From: Adiantum capillus-veneris
Taxonomy: Eukaryota; Streptophyta; Polypodiopsida; Polypodiales; Pteridaceae
Assembly (NCBI GenBank): GCA_014529385.2
Contig: CM043960.1
Coordinates: forward strand, 39,407,281 to 39,471,280
Reading direction: 5' to 3'
DNA: 64,000 nucleotides
The notes below the pieces were generated by a model. The model did not search any database. It worked only from the letters and a program-made list of their open reading frames with translations, and was not told the origin of the DNA. This document shows, one piece after another, positions 33,601 to 45,478 of this stretch. Position 1 is the stretch's first letter; the number at the start of each line of letters is the position of its first letter. Made by a program: the position numbers and the translations under genes.

Positions 33601-34538
33601 AATGAGACTGGCTAGGCCATAACATAATCCACTGTACTAGCACCATGTCGATGTGGAAAGCATGTAAAACCTCCACTTGTCGAAAGTAGGCCATTCAAAA
33701 TGGCCAATCTATGTGCAGTTCCCATATCTATCAAGTATGTGCCATACTCAGTGTACTCATCCTGTGATAGCCAGGATAGGCCCATCTCTGTAACGTCCAG
33801 CTCCCTAAGCATCTCCTCGGAAGTATCATAAAATATTGTCTGGTGAAGGGCAGTCCTAGCATTGAAGTCCCCTAGTATGATAATGTCACCATCCTTGGAA
33901 AACTCCCATATGTCATTATCCAAAATAGTAAAGGGGGAATGTCCTCTAGGTGATGCATATACTGACGTATCAGGGGGAAAGTAACAAATAGCAATGTAGA
34001 GGTATCTGCCTCTTTCTGCCCTGAGCCTCACCCACATATACCTAGCCTGCTCATCCCTGCGCGCTATATATATCAATGGCTGCAACTCCTCCTTGAATAA
34101 AACTGCCACTCCCCTTGAGCCCCGTCCTCGATGCTCCAATCAGGTCTCCTGTCTGCAGGCTGTCTCCCATCTATATCCGCTCACCTGTGGCATGGATTGC
34201 CCGGGGCTTGATGCGTCTCAGAATAGAAAATGATGTCTCTTAGAGTGAAACTATCCTCAAAGGCACCTACCCATTACAATTCCAGGCTGCCATCTTTAGT
34301 GTGGTCCCATAGGTATCACACCGTCATGCAGAGCGTCGCTCCAATATCACCACCCTTCCATCCCGCTAAAAAGCAATCTTCCCTTTCTCCCTTGCTGCTC
34401 TAATTTCCGGCATTACCTCTTGCATATGAGAGCAATCTGCGAGAGGGTGAGGTCATCTCCAAGAAAGATGCATGTCTTCTTTAGAGTCGGTCTCTTCTTC
34501 AAGAAGTTCTTCGCTTCCATGGAGGGGAAACGGAGGAT
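30623..34538 (-). mobile_element. LINE family C, long copy with ORF1 end and ORF2
   Basis: From 34538 leftward it carries the ORF1 C-terminal domain (IFLGDDLTLSQIA, then EIRAAREKGKIAF), and ORF2 starting at about 34290 with the endonuclease WNCNG box. Within ORF2, GDFNARTALH lies near 33860 and the DYVM box near 33620. RT fragments cover 33170-31917 and include FVDFRKAFDTVPRARL, KQGCPLSPTLFG and CADDIVF. The zinc motif CRACTEEVESEEHFVCRC lies near 31550. Frameshifts are numerous. The terminal hairpin AGGCCGATTTCGGCCT is a perfect stem (30649-30664). The 5' end abuts GA repeats. Confidence 0.85.
30762..31095 (-). repeat. 167-bp tandem duplication in the LINE C 3' UTR
   Basis: Two nearly identical units start AGTAGTGATGTACTGAAGAT at 30762 and 30929. 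The duplicate ends near the coding tail at about 31090. Confidence 0.92.
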
Positions 34539-34556
34539 GAGAGAGAGAGAGAGAGA
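34539..34556. repeat. short (GA)n
   Basis: Eight or nine GA units between the 5' end of the family C copy and the next LINE 3' end. Confidence 0.9.
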
Positions 34557-35800
34557 TAAAAATGAAATATAATATTAACGTCTTCAAAAAAAGGCCAAAA
34601 TGACCTATGAGACCAAAGATTACATGTGAAGTTGATACAAAGGGAAGACAAAGGGTGAGCTGATACAATGGAGCTCTCTTACAGTCGAGGCATCATATAC
34701 ATATACATCAGTATCCGAGACGGCTCCTATGTTGCGCCAGTATGGTATGGATCCTATATCGCAGTCTGCGTCGATATCGAGAGGGCCCTCTCATCCGTGG
34801 GCGATGGGACCGCCCCAACTCTATCGCCCAATCAAGTAGTATGCCTCTGGTACCTCTGGTGTTGTTATGTTATGGGGGCTGCTCGAACTCCTCTGTCTAT
34901 GTCTGAAAGAAATCTATGATCTTTCGCTGTCGTTGGATCTCTCTCATTGTGCCCCTCTTCAAGAGGTCCTCTCTGTGTTTGCGAATCTCCCGTAAGTATA
35001 ATCCGAGGCATCTCTGATCCTGGTATCTCATGACTATAGAAAGTGGCCCAAAACCCTCTCTGAATAACAGTGAAAGTGGCCTCGTATCTCATAGTATACT
35101 GGGCAGTGACATGTAATGTAGCTCTATCTCTGGCTCTATTTGGCACACCTGACAAATCCTAGACTCAACGGGTACTCCTCTAAATCTGCTTGTCTCAATC
35201 TCTAGCCGATATGAGGATGTGCGTATCTAAGGCATGCTCCCAGATCGTCTGCGTGTAGGCTGCCTCTAATGTTGCATCATGCAACGTCTCTGTCGGAATC
35301 TGGGTGAGCTCATCTAGTGGTCGTCCTGGCTCCTGAGTGCATAGCTACCTGTATATCTCATCAGTGTACACGTGATTCGTTTCCCTCGTGAAGGTATACC
35401 GAATGTGTGGAGGCCTCTCCCAATGGAGCTGTGTTGAACTGGAACGATAGAGTGAAAGACAAGATAGCATGATCGACTGCTACCCCAACCAGTCTAGTTC
35501 CCACCACGAAATCTTGAAAGGAAGGAATGAGTCTTGGCGGAGCCATAACATAATCCATTGTACTAGCGCCATGCCAATGTGGACAGCATGTAAAACCATC
35601 AGCTGTAGGGAATCGTTGTAGGCCAATCCATGTGGAATCCCCATATCAATCAAGTATCTGCCATACTCGATGTGCTCCTCATCCTGTGATAATCTAGATA
35701 GGCCCATTTCTGTAATATCAAGCTCCCCCATCAACTCCTCTGAGGTATCGTAGAATACTGACTGGTGGTGGGCAGTCCTAGCATTGAAATCCCCCAAGAG
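34557..35800 (-). mobile_element. LINE A/C-like copy lacking reverse transcriptase
   Basis: The 3' UTR hairpin is at 34592-34606, and the zinc-motif region and tail follow (about 34865-35225). Near 35228 the sequence jumps from the segment before the zinc motif (GTGCGTATCT) into the linker downstream of the endonuclease (GGCATGCTCCCAGATCGTC, compare 33288), then into endonuclease (35360-35800, GDFNARTAHHQSVFYD). The intervening RT is gone. The 5' end is cut inside the endonuclease at GGGAGAGAG. Confidence 0.75.
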
Positions 35801-36142
35801 GGAGAGAGAAAAATAAAATGAAATGATACATTAACGTCTTCAAAAGGCCAAAATGACCTATGAGACCAAGCTGTTACAACATAGTGAATCTGATACCATG
35901 TCTGGAATCAAAAAGAACTGAAACAAAAAATACAACTACTACAAGCTGGGACTGTATGGATGTGCGAGGCTCCAGCTAATACGAAAGGTGCCCAGTACAA
36001 TGTGTTGTACAATGAGAGAAGGGGGGGGGGGGGGGGGGGAGATATGGTAGAGATCGATCGTCATCTGCACTCTGGACGTCGAGAAAGTATGGCTCGAATC
36101 CTCTGCTGTAGTCTCCGTCGATATTGTATAGCTCCTCTCCTT
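35801..36142 (-). mobile_element. LINE family A-like 3' end, 5'-truncated, with poly-G
   Basis: The hairpin lies at 35845-35859, and 3' UTR and the last coding bases follow (GGCTCGAATCCTCTGCTGTA matches 21874). A run of 19 G lies at 36021-36039. The copy ends where a plus-strand LINE begins, near 36143, so the two copies meet 5' to 5'. Confidence 0.7.
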
Positions 36143-37713
36143 AATCGCGATATTGGAGCGACGCTCCGCATGACGGTGCGAGACCTATGGGACCACACTA
36201 AAGATGGCAACCTGGAATTGTAATAGGTCACTCCACCTTGATGTAGGTGCCTTTAAAGATAGTTTCACAGGGAGAGACATCATTTTCTACTCTGAGACAC
36301 GTCAAGCCCATGGGCAATCCATGCCACAGGTGAGCGGATATAGATGGGAGACAACTTGCAGACAGGAGACCAGACCAGAGCATCGGGGACGGGGTTCAGG
36401 GGAAGTGGCAGAGTCCTATTCGGGGAGGAGTTGTAGCCATTGATAATATAGCGCGCAAGGATGAACAGGCTAGGTACTCTGGGTGAGGCTCAAGGCAGAG
36501 ACAAGCAGATACCTCTACATTGCTATTTGTTACTTTCCTCCTAGTACGTCATATGCATCACCTAGAGGACAGTCCCCCTTTGCTATTTTGGATAATGACA
36601 TATGGGAGTTTTCTAAGGATGGTGACATTATCATACTAGGGGACTTCAATGCTAGGACTGCCAATCACCAGACAATATTCCGAGGAGATGCTTAGGGAGC
36701 TGGACATTACAGAGATGGGCCTATCCATACTATCACAAGATGAGTACACTGAGTATGGCAGATACTTGATAGATATGGGAACTGCACATAGATTGGCCAA
36801 TTTAAATGGCCTACAAAGATTCTCAACAACTGGAGGTTTTACTTGCTTCCCACACCGACATGGTTCTAGAACAGTGGATTACGTAATGGCCCAGCCAGGT
36901 CTCATTCCATTCTTTCAGGACTTCATGGTGGGCACTAGGCCAGTTGGAGTGGCAGTTAATCATGCTATCCTATCCTTTATCCTGACGTTTCACTTCAGCA
37001 CAACTCCATGAGGAGAGGCCCCCGCGCATACTCGGTGTATCTTCATGAGGGAGACGGATTCTGTGTATATGGATGAGATATACAGACAGCTATGCACTCA
37101 AGAGCCGGGACGGCCACTAGCTGAACTCACTCAGATATTGACAGAGACTCTCCATGATGCAGCATCAGAGGCATACCCCCACAATCAGCCTACATGGAGA
37201 CAGTCTGGGAGCATGCCCCAGAACAGATGGTATGATGAGAAATGTAGAGAGACGAGGATCAAATTGCAGAGGGAAGTGCTCATGGGTATTACCACACATA
37301 GACAGTCACGGATTATCTTTCACCGCTAGATGCGACGAAAGAAGAGGGCTTATCTATCTCGGTTAGAGCGGGATCTGTCTCAGTTGCTTATGAGTCTAGA
37401 CTCAGGCGAAGCATGGAGGCTATTCCACAAGCATTCACCACCACTAGCGGTCACCTCCATAGAGACGTGGGGGGAATATGCCACATCCCTCTACACAGTA
37501 TCAGGGCAACCACCTTTGCCGGACCCACTAGAGACATGCTCGGAGAAGCAGTTTAGGATTCCATAGTATTTTATTTTATCATTCTGTCATCTTGTTACTC
37601 TGACTTTGTATCAGATCCACCACATCATAACTTTCTGGTCTCATAGGTCACTTTGGCCTTTTGAAGACGTTAATATAACATTTCATTTCATTTCATCTCT
37701 CTCTCTCTCTCTC
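36143..37713 (+). mobile_element. LINE copy lacking reverse transcriptase, plus strand, (CT)n tail
   Basis: It starts in the last bases of ORF1 (ATATTGGAGCGACGCTC), then ORF2 begins at ATGGCAACCTGGAATTGTAA (36203). The endonuclease covers 36200-37010 (SETRQ, LGDFNART, DYVM) with small frameshifts. The linker continues to about 37555 (PLPDPLETC). It then jumps near 37556 directly into the family A 3' UTR, which ends with hairpin 37645-37659 and (ATTTC)3(TC)n. RT and the zinc motif are absent. Confidence 0.8.
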
Positions 37714-37734
37714 TTCATACGAGTAGGACTCTGC

Positions 37735-39300
37735 TGCCTCCAGCAGTGGTGTTGCCTAGTTCAGAGGTATAATCAATCCCAAAACCATATTGATATAGCA
37801 TTTCTATCCATCTTTGTTGTCTCCTATTAGGATCAAATTGCATGTAGATCCACTTGCGGCTTTTATGATATGTAACTCAATTCATCTTTAAAAGAGATAA
37901 TGTCACCATACCTTGAGAGCATGTACAAAAACTAACAATTCCAAATCATGTTTAGGGTAATGTATTCATAAGTTATTGGTCTTCCTTCTTGAGACAAAAC
38001 ACCACCAATCACTTGTCAACTTGCATCTATGAGGATGGTGAATGTCTTCGTGAGATCTAGGAGTCATAAAAATAGGAATATGTACCAAATTCTTTTTGAG
38101 TTTCTCAAAAACTAGCATGTGCACAATCATCCCAAACAAACACTTTAGTTTTGCTAAGGGTATTGGTCAATGATGTTGCTATCTTGGCATATCCTTCAAT
38201 AAAAGTATGATACCTTCCAGTCAACTCAAAAGATTCGTGTACTTCTTTGATGGATTTGGGAGTAGACCAAGTTACAACAACTTCAATTTTACTTGGGTCA
38301 ATAGAGATGTCATCCTTGGAAACAATAAATCCCAAGTATTCCACCTTGTTAGTGAAAAAGGTACACTTGCTACGTTTAGCATAAAGTTCATTTCGGCATA
38401 GAAGTTCAAGTAGTTTCCACACATGAGGTTCATGCTCTTCTTTATTCTTTGAGTGAATCAAAATATCATCAAAGGAAACAAGAACAAAATCATCAAGATG
38501 TTCTCTAAATACGTCAATGATTGAAAGGCACCGGAGCATTTGTAATGCCAAAGGGCATAATTGTAAGTTCATAATGCCGAAATCGTATAATGAATTCTAT
38601 CTTTGGTCTATCTTTCTCCTTAATTCGAATTTAATAATAGCCAGACTTAAGATCAATCTTTGTAAATAATAAAGGTGCCATGTAATCAATCAAGTAAATC
38701 ATCAATCTTAAGTATTGCATACTTAAGATTGATGAGAATAAGTATTGCATTCAAGGATAAGTATTTCATACTTGTTTTTCAATATTACCTGATTAAATCC
38801 ATGATAATTGATACAAAGACGTAGAGTACCAACCTTATTCCAATTAAGAACAAGAGTACTTTATAGAGATACACTAGGTCAAATGAAAACATGGTCAAGA
38901 AGTTGAGTTTCTCTTTGAGTTTTGTAGACTCTGGTACAAATATCTTATATGGTCTTTGAAAAATTGGTTGAGCTTTTGGAATAAGCTCAATTGCATAATC
39001 AACTTCATGCTTAGTTGGTAATGTTGAAAATTCTTCAAGAAACACATCATCCAATTCTGTAAGCCACAAAGCTTCAAGTGTTTTTGACTTCTTCGTTGTT
39101 TGGTTAAACTTCACAATTTAAACCATCTCATTCTTCCTATAGCCCTTTAGTAACTTAGTGAATTTCACAAGCTGAAGTTTAGGTTGTCCCGTTTCTTAGT
39201 ACTAGTGTTCCTAGAGTTGTGCTCATTTACAAAATTCAATGAAGCATGTTTACAATGATACCTTAAGCCAATCCATCCCTAAATGAATTTCATAGACTCC
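37735..39300 (-). pseudogene. Ty3/gypsy pol: protease end, RT, RNase H
   Basis: A protease C-terminal segment (YEIHLGMDWL) lies near 39260. The RT entry (AIELIPKAQPIFQRPYKIF) is at 38940-39010. The RT catalytic box reads VSFDDILIHSK (about 38470), with F for the usual Y. The thumb/connector (SKCTFFTNKVEYLGFIVS) is at about 38350. RNase H follows in pieces (TFTILIDAS, IGGVLSQEGRPITYE, about 38040-37960; NRRQQRWIEMLYQYGFGIDY, about 37760-37830). Frameshifts and stops separate the pieces. It matches chromodomain-free plant gypsy pol in order. Confidence 0.8.
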
Positions 39301-40519
39301 TAGCGATAAGATCCTAAAATGTGTTAGTCTTTTGACCATCCAAAGAAAATTTCAAGTCACCCAATGAAGTAGAAGATTTAACTTTTCTACTTATAGCTAA
39401 TTATCAAGATTTTCAGGCAGAGTGAGATTTATAGTACATGAAGGAGACATAAAGAAATGTATACTTTCAAAACCAATCAATAAGGTAAAATGTTTACCTT
39501 CATACTCTGCCCGAGTCTAAATTACTAAAAACTATTCATTGCCCTTTGATATTCAATTATCGCATAAACATACAAGTTTGCTTGATTTTTGCCGCTCTAA
39601 GCACCTTGAGCTATATCTTTGGGGTCGTCGATTTTTTCCTCTTCCTTCTAGATGAGGTGGTTCATTAAAGTTATTAACATTGGTTTTGTTGGGTGGTTCA
39701 TTCCTCACAAAAAGAGGGACATTTTGGCTTGAAATTCCCTTGGTTTTAACGTAATCTCTAATTCAGTTGAAGTTTTGCTAAAGTTCACGTGGTTTGGGTC
39801 TAAAATTTCTAAAATATTATATAGTCTACATTAGATGGGAAATCTTTGGATTGTTGGCCAGGGTCAAAACAAGTGTAGCAAGGTGATCCCATCTAGCTTT
39901 CATACATAACAAATTCTTCCTTCTCTATTGTGTAGATAAGAGTATCATGTCTTCTTTAGCTTGAGGTCTATTGATCTCATGGACAAAAGGAGGTTCTACA
40001 TTCTACTTTCCACTAGTGGATAGTTTAGTCTCTGGTTCCTTGAGCATAACCAAGAGATTCATCATGCAATTGAAATGACATACCTATTTTGATCATATTT
40101 CTTTAATTGTGCTTTAAGATAAGCCCAAGTCGTTATGTTTGGATTGACCAAAGTTCAAAACCTCTATCTGGGTACTTAGGCTCATATCATCAAATCCTTG
40201 TACCATTTCTCTTTATGAGAAGTATTTGTTGGTCGTAACACATGAATGCAATTCATATGAGCATGATGTTCATTTACATCTTTCTTATAAAAAAAGTCTT
40301 GGGTTCATCATCATTGGAGATACTCGGAAAAAATCCCAAACACACCTATAGGCTTCTCATACTCATCAAAAGTAATGATAACATTATGAGGATTGTATCT
40401 AGTGATAGGGCCATAAATCCTACTGAACCACTCTTGAGGTATATAGTGGAATCGGCTCGCGTTGCTCGACGTCTTCCAAATCTCAAATATGACCTTCTCA
40501 CAAAAGCCATACCTTTGGT

Positions 40520-40755
40520 TCTCGGGGGTGCACTGTGTAATCATGTTAATGCATCACGTGAGTTCATGAGGATGATTTTTTTAATTAAAATTTTTTTAGT
40601 CAAATTAACAAAAATACATTAACAAAAGGGGGTATTTATATTCCACTTTGGAAAAAAAAGGGGTCATTTTCTTCATTCAAAAAAGTTAGAAAAGGGGGGT
40701 TTTAAATACCTCACGAACGCTCTTATAGGGGGCTCTCAATAGTGCACCACTCGAG
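40520..40755. mobile_element. MITE copy 1 (236 bp)
   Basis: The ends are TCTCGGGGGTGCACT and, complemented, CTCGAGTGGTGCACT, so they form imperfect terminal inverted repeats. CTTTGGT flanks both sides (40513-40519 and 40756-40762), a perfect 7-bp duplication. The AT-rich interior includes ATTAACAAAAGGGG. It matches 62959-63204 along its whole length in the same orientation. No transposase is present. Confidence 0.8.
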
Positions 40756-41902
40756 CTTTGGTCGAGTATAAGGGCCTTCTTAGCGAGAATGATGTCTCAA
40801 TATACTTCCATTGATAAGTAAAAGGTCGACATAAAGAACATACCTTTGAACTTGGAACTTTTCCTTAACCTAAAGTTGTGGGTAAGTCATGTACCTATCA
40901 GGTATTTGAGTTCGATGTTCGGGTTGGACATCAACATTTAATTCCCATGCTATGTAGGAGTTTGGGACAAGGTAATTTCCGGTCCTCTTAAAGTTCAAAC
41001 CACTTTTGACTCCTCAACAAGGTAATCTCTTGTCCCTCTTGAAGTTTGGACCACTTTGACTCCTCGGCAAACATTGAGCTCAACAACATATTAAATTGAT
41101 TCTACGCTCTTTGTTTATCAAAATTTAATTATTATTTTAACTTTTTTGAAGGTTTATATCACTATGTATGATGCATATCTAGTTCTTTGCATATTCCTTT
41201 TACTTTCATCATTGTGAACTCTCCCAAACCTCTCATACAGCACTTAGGCCTATGATTATCCTTCTATAGTATTTCCTTCCCTTCAATGGCTGCAAGTGCC
41301 TCAAACTTCATCAACTCTAAGCATTCCAAATTTCAATCCCAAGAAATAATGCATGCCTCCTAAACCTAACCACATCCTAAGTTGCAGTAGCTTTAAGTTT
41401 GTGAACCAATCCTTCAAGCTATTATCAATATAGACAAAGAATTCACAAAAAGGTTCTTGGTGGTGAGTGAGGTAACTATGGTCAATGCATGTTCAATAAG
41501 TTATGATCCTTAGAAATGAAAAGACTTTGGTTGCAATCTCAAGGTAGAAGAGTTCTCTTGCATCCCTTGGCAATTTTGTTGTCATATTTTTTAATACTAT
41601 GACCAAAAAAATTCTTCCCTCACCAAAGCACTCAAAAGCTACTTTATAAACCATTGCTAACTACAAAAACAAGCAATTAAGGTTCTTACTACCAATACTC
41701 CAATCAAGCTCATTGTATTTTATTTTTGAATCAAAGTTTGCACAAGAAGACAACTCAACCATTACCCATACTCGAACAAGCATTAAATCAATGTCACTCA
41801 TCAATACTCAAAGAATATTGTAATCTTTTCCAAACAACATTCATGAATGTATATATGATACATGACTTGGTATCAGGCTTCAGGCTATCCTTAAAAGCTT
41901 AG

Positions 41903-41914
41903 GCTCTAATACCA
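41903..41914 (-). promoter_or_regulatory. gypsy primer-binding site
   Basis: On the minus strand it reads TGGTATTAGAGC, one base from the standard initiator-tRNA-Met primer site, two bases inside the probable LTR end at 41917. Confidence 0.75.
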
Positions 41915-41916
41915 GG

Positions 41917-42550
41917 TGGTAGGAGATCCCTCTCCCTAGGGTCTATGCAAGAATTGTACAATTTATACTTTTCCATCAATATAACAATTTGAATATACAT
42001 CAGAGTGGGAAAATAATACAACACACAAGAGGAGTTCTCAGCACCGACCTACCATGGAGTTTTAAGTCATGAGTTGGATTGTATCCAGAGATTCCTAGGG
42101 ATTAGTGCTACCTCGGAATATATATGAATGAAAGTGTACTCAAAATAAATGATCAAGTGGAGGGTGAATATATGTATACACCGCATATGTGAGAATAGAG
42201 GGAGAGGAAAAAGCAGAGGGTGAAACAGAGTGCATAGATGACATAGGAGAATCACAAAAAACAATCTTTTAATGATCCATCCAAATGAAACAAGCAAACC
42301 ATCAATTTATGATATTAAGATTGGGTACATCATAACTTTAAAACCATAAACGACTAAGTAAAAGCATTGGACCCTGTGTGGAATCAATTGATCCACCCAT
42401 CCACATACACTCCTACTACAGACAAAGAAAATTTCATTTCATCAAGAGCGAGCCAATACACCTCCAACTTACTTGAGCTAGACATTAGCTGAGGTGGCTT
42501 CATCTCTCTCCATAAACCCAATCTCTAAAATGTTCCCAAATACCAGTAGG
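41917..42550 (-). repeat. probable 5' LTR of the gypsy relic (right edge uncertain)
   Basis: On the minus strand it ends ...GGGATCTCCTACCA next to the primer site. A TATATAT box (complement at about 42118-42124) is a plausible promoter. TGGTAGGA recurs at about 42549, but no confident second boundary or other LTR exists in the window. Confidence 0.4.
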
Positions 42551-42559
42551 TGGTAGGAT

Positions 42560-43969
42560 ATTGACACCAATTATACTAGTTGATGCCTCTTTAGCGCCAC
42601 ATCGGGTGTTTAAGTAAAACCAAGGTAAGATCCCCATCGAGTGAGTCGTGTAAGTTGTTCTGCATTAACTGTCTAGATGAGCTTAACAAAAAAGAAGATA
42701 TAGACAACACCCTTGATCAAGCAAAGCCCTAGATCATCGACACTTTCATTTAAGGCTACGAGATATGGTGGCCATAATCTTGTATAGGCATGTGAACAAA
42801 GAGTGATTAGTGATGGTCAAAAAGCTTCTTGCTTTATCGTAAGAGAGCGGTGATGAGAGCTACATAGAGTATTTTGCCATGAAGTCAATGTACAGTGCAT
42901 CCACCGTGAAAAAAGAAGCGAATATAGTAAGAGAATAGAGAGAGATGGGTGGTGATGGAGAGCTTGCACCACCTTTGTGTAATATGTATGTATAGTTTTA
43001 TTGATTTCTATACACTCGTCCTAGCTTCCAAAATTGAGCATTAGCTCCTTAAATGCTAAACTTGCAAGCGAAAGTGTGTCTAAGAAGAAAGAGGGTGCCC
43101 CCTCTCGCTAAAAGTAGTGCTAAAAGTATAAAAAATACCCGAGTCTTTGCTAAAAACATGGTTTTACTTTTCAAAATCAACTCTGGCCACACCATTCAAT
43201 TTTTCTATTGCAACCCACTCAATAAACTAGGATCTAAACAACTAATGTGATCGTTAGTGAACTAAACTACACCGTGATGCAAGAATTTTATGGTTTTCTA
43301 CACATGTAGGTAAGGGCCGTAATAGTAGGACAATTCTCAATACAAGGATATTCTTTAAGTAGACACGGCTATAGGACTGCTTTTTAGTTGGAATATCTAC
43401 TTGATGTACAATTGGTGGGGACAAATGGTGGGGAAGACCCAACCTCTCGTTCCCTTAGGAGGTTCCAAAGGCTATGCTCGACCAAAAATGGCCGATCCAT
43501 CATGTGTTTGATCAATCAATGGGGTTTTCATAGGTTGCATTAGCTGAAAGCATCCGCTTTATAAGTAAAGATAGCTTCAAAAAAGGAAGTGGGGAGTGGA
43601 GGGAGGGATGATTCTTACATGGGTGAGCTCAAGTAGCAAGCTTTTGTGAATTAGGGAGAGTTTGAATTCAAATTTGGGCCTTGTAAGAAATATCATGCCA
43701 CCGTAGAGAGGGATAATGGAAAATTTATCTCCTTCACTATGGGGTACATCTATAAAAAAACCTAAAAAGTATTCTAGTAATGATAACACTTAAGATTTTC
43801 ATGACTAGAAATTCAATGCACAATATCTCAATCTTTTCAATTAAAAAAATAAGCTTTTCTCTTTGAGCTCATTTTTCCTACCATTCCCTCCTACGTACTA
43901 TTTCGTGTGAATCTTGAATGTTATTTCCTCCATTGCCCTCATCTCCGCTTGCAAGAAGTTTTGATTAGT
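42560..43969. other. no gene recognised
   Basis: AT-rich sequence with short frames on both strands and no domain or repeat boundary that I can identify. It may be old retrotransposon sequence. Confidence 0.4.
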
Positions 43970-44525
43970 CATGTCTCAATCGAAGCTTGTAGCTACTCCA
44001 CAAAGAGCTTCTATGAGAAATTGGAGAGATGTGTATGATATACATGTAGATATCTCACGAGTATGAGCCTCTCTGTAAGAAAAACAAACAAAACGCCATT
44101 TATGAAGCTTTGAAGGGGAACTTTAGAGCACAAGGCATGAAAAATGTGAACCTTTGGATGGACGACAGAATGTATCTTAAGCATCCTGTCACAAAATCCA
44201 CTCCACCTTTCAAAGATATAACCTCATTGGTGAATTATGTGGGAGATGGCTAGAATGCCTTGTATAGCTATACCATGCAGTTGGCTGTACAAAATTATAT
44301 TGTGCCATGAGAGAGAGACATTGCATGCAGTGAGAATATGTGCTTACACTAGAACTTTGTGCAATGTGCTCAATAAGTTGAAGGCATTAAGGAGACCATC
44401 AAGGAGCTTGCGCAAAAACTTAAAGAAAAAAAAGCAGGGCTAGGTCCTCGACAAAGAGACAGAAGACAACGGGACATCAAGGACTTGAAGGTTGACTTGA
44501 GAGGAATTAGAAGAAGAGTGTAATC
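43970..44525 (+). pseudogene. decayed ORF of unknown origin
   Basis: A coding-like run starts near 43970, shifts frame near 44055, continues about 65 codons (motifs EALKGNFRAQGMKN and NLWMDDRMYLKHP) to a TAG at about 44252, then a charged Lys/Arg-rich segment ends at about 44523. The composition is protein-like, but no family was recognised. It is possibly a transposon accessory gene. Confidence 0.3.
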
Positions 44526-44948
44526 CATGAAGTAAGTCCATCTATCCTTCACTAGGTTTTGATTCAAAAGCTCTCAAACACATCTCTCACATTTGATATA
44601 CATGCCTAGATCCTTGCTTCACCTTGACAAGGAAGTAGAGCACATCACAACCACCGATCTCATATCGAATCGAAAAAAACATTGTGAGCCTCTTGGATGA
44701 CAAGTGCTATGGAAAGATTGTTTCCATTTAGCTTCACAACCTTTCAAAGGATAACCAACTACATGCATGGGATGTTCAGTTAACTTTGGATGAAGCCAGT
44801 ATACAAAATAAAGGGTATGCTATCATTTACAAGTATGTGACATTATCTGAAGCACTATTTCACTAGAAAAGGGCTCAGATTACTAACTCCTCCTATTTAG
44901 GTATGTGCAAAAATAGGTATAAACGATTCAGACCCAAGCACACACTAC

Positions 44949-45080
44949 TACCAAACTCTTTCTCTATTCAAAAAACAAGACGAGAAGTGAACGAGGAGGT
45001 CTAAATGATTTATATAAAGCACCCACAACTACCAAACTCTTTCTCTATTCAAAAGACAAGACAAGAAGTAAAGGAGGAGG
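44949..45080 (+). repeat. tandem duplication, about 78-bp period
   Basis: ACCAAACTCTTTCTCTATTC and the following 30 bases occur at about 44949 and again at about 45027. They lie downstream of the copia pol relic and may be part of its 3' LTR. Confidence 0.8.
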
Positions 45081-45478
45081 TGCTTCAAATGCTCGGAAGG
45101 CGTTTGCACACTAAATCAACATATAGACCATCGAGCGTGGATGAAGTGGTATATGACAAATATAACAATATCTTTAATGATATGATCACTCAGTAGACAT
45201 AGATTGTGTAACTATTTTTGGAATTAGGGTTGCAAGGATACACACATAGCTTGGAGAAGATTAAAAATATCAAGGCACACAATAAGGAGTGTATTTCTTG
45301 GTGCAGAATAGAAAGATAAGCTAGCCCTAGATTGATGGGCGTATCTATGATGCACTAGTGAGGGAAAAAATTCCCTAGCGATTGTAAGTACGATAGCAAC
45401 TTCCCCTCGTAAGAGTGATATGGGGAACGAGAGCTGACACATAGTGTATAAGGAATTGTCATGCCCTAAGGACATGAT

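Larger units (their letters stand above)
37714..42550 (-). mobile_element. Ty3/gypsy relic, truncated after RNase H
   Basis: The order on the minus strand is LTR-like sequence, a primer site complementary to initiator-tRNA-Met (TGGTATTAGAGC, complement 41903-41914), gag (about 40250-40000), a degenerate knuckle CYTCFDPGQQSKDF (about 39875), protease end (about 39250), RT and RNase H. It is cut at 37714, where the plus-strand LINE ends, so integrase and the 3' LTR are missing. A MITE sits inside it. Confidence 0.75.

Noticed and set aside
40311-40544. 77-codon minus-strand ORF as a gene
   Set aside because: Its start lies within the MITE, so the upstream part is not native. The remainder is probably decayed gypsy gag sequence.
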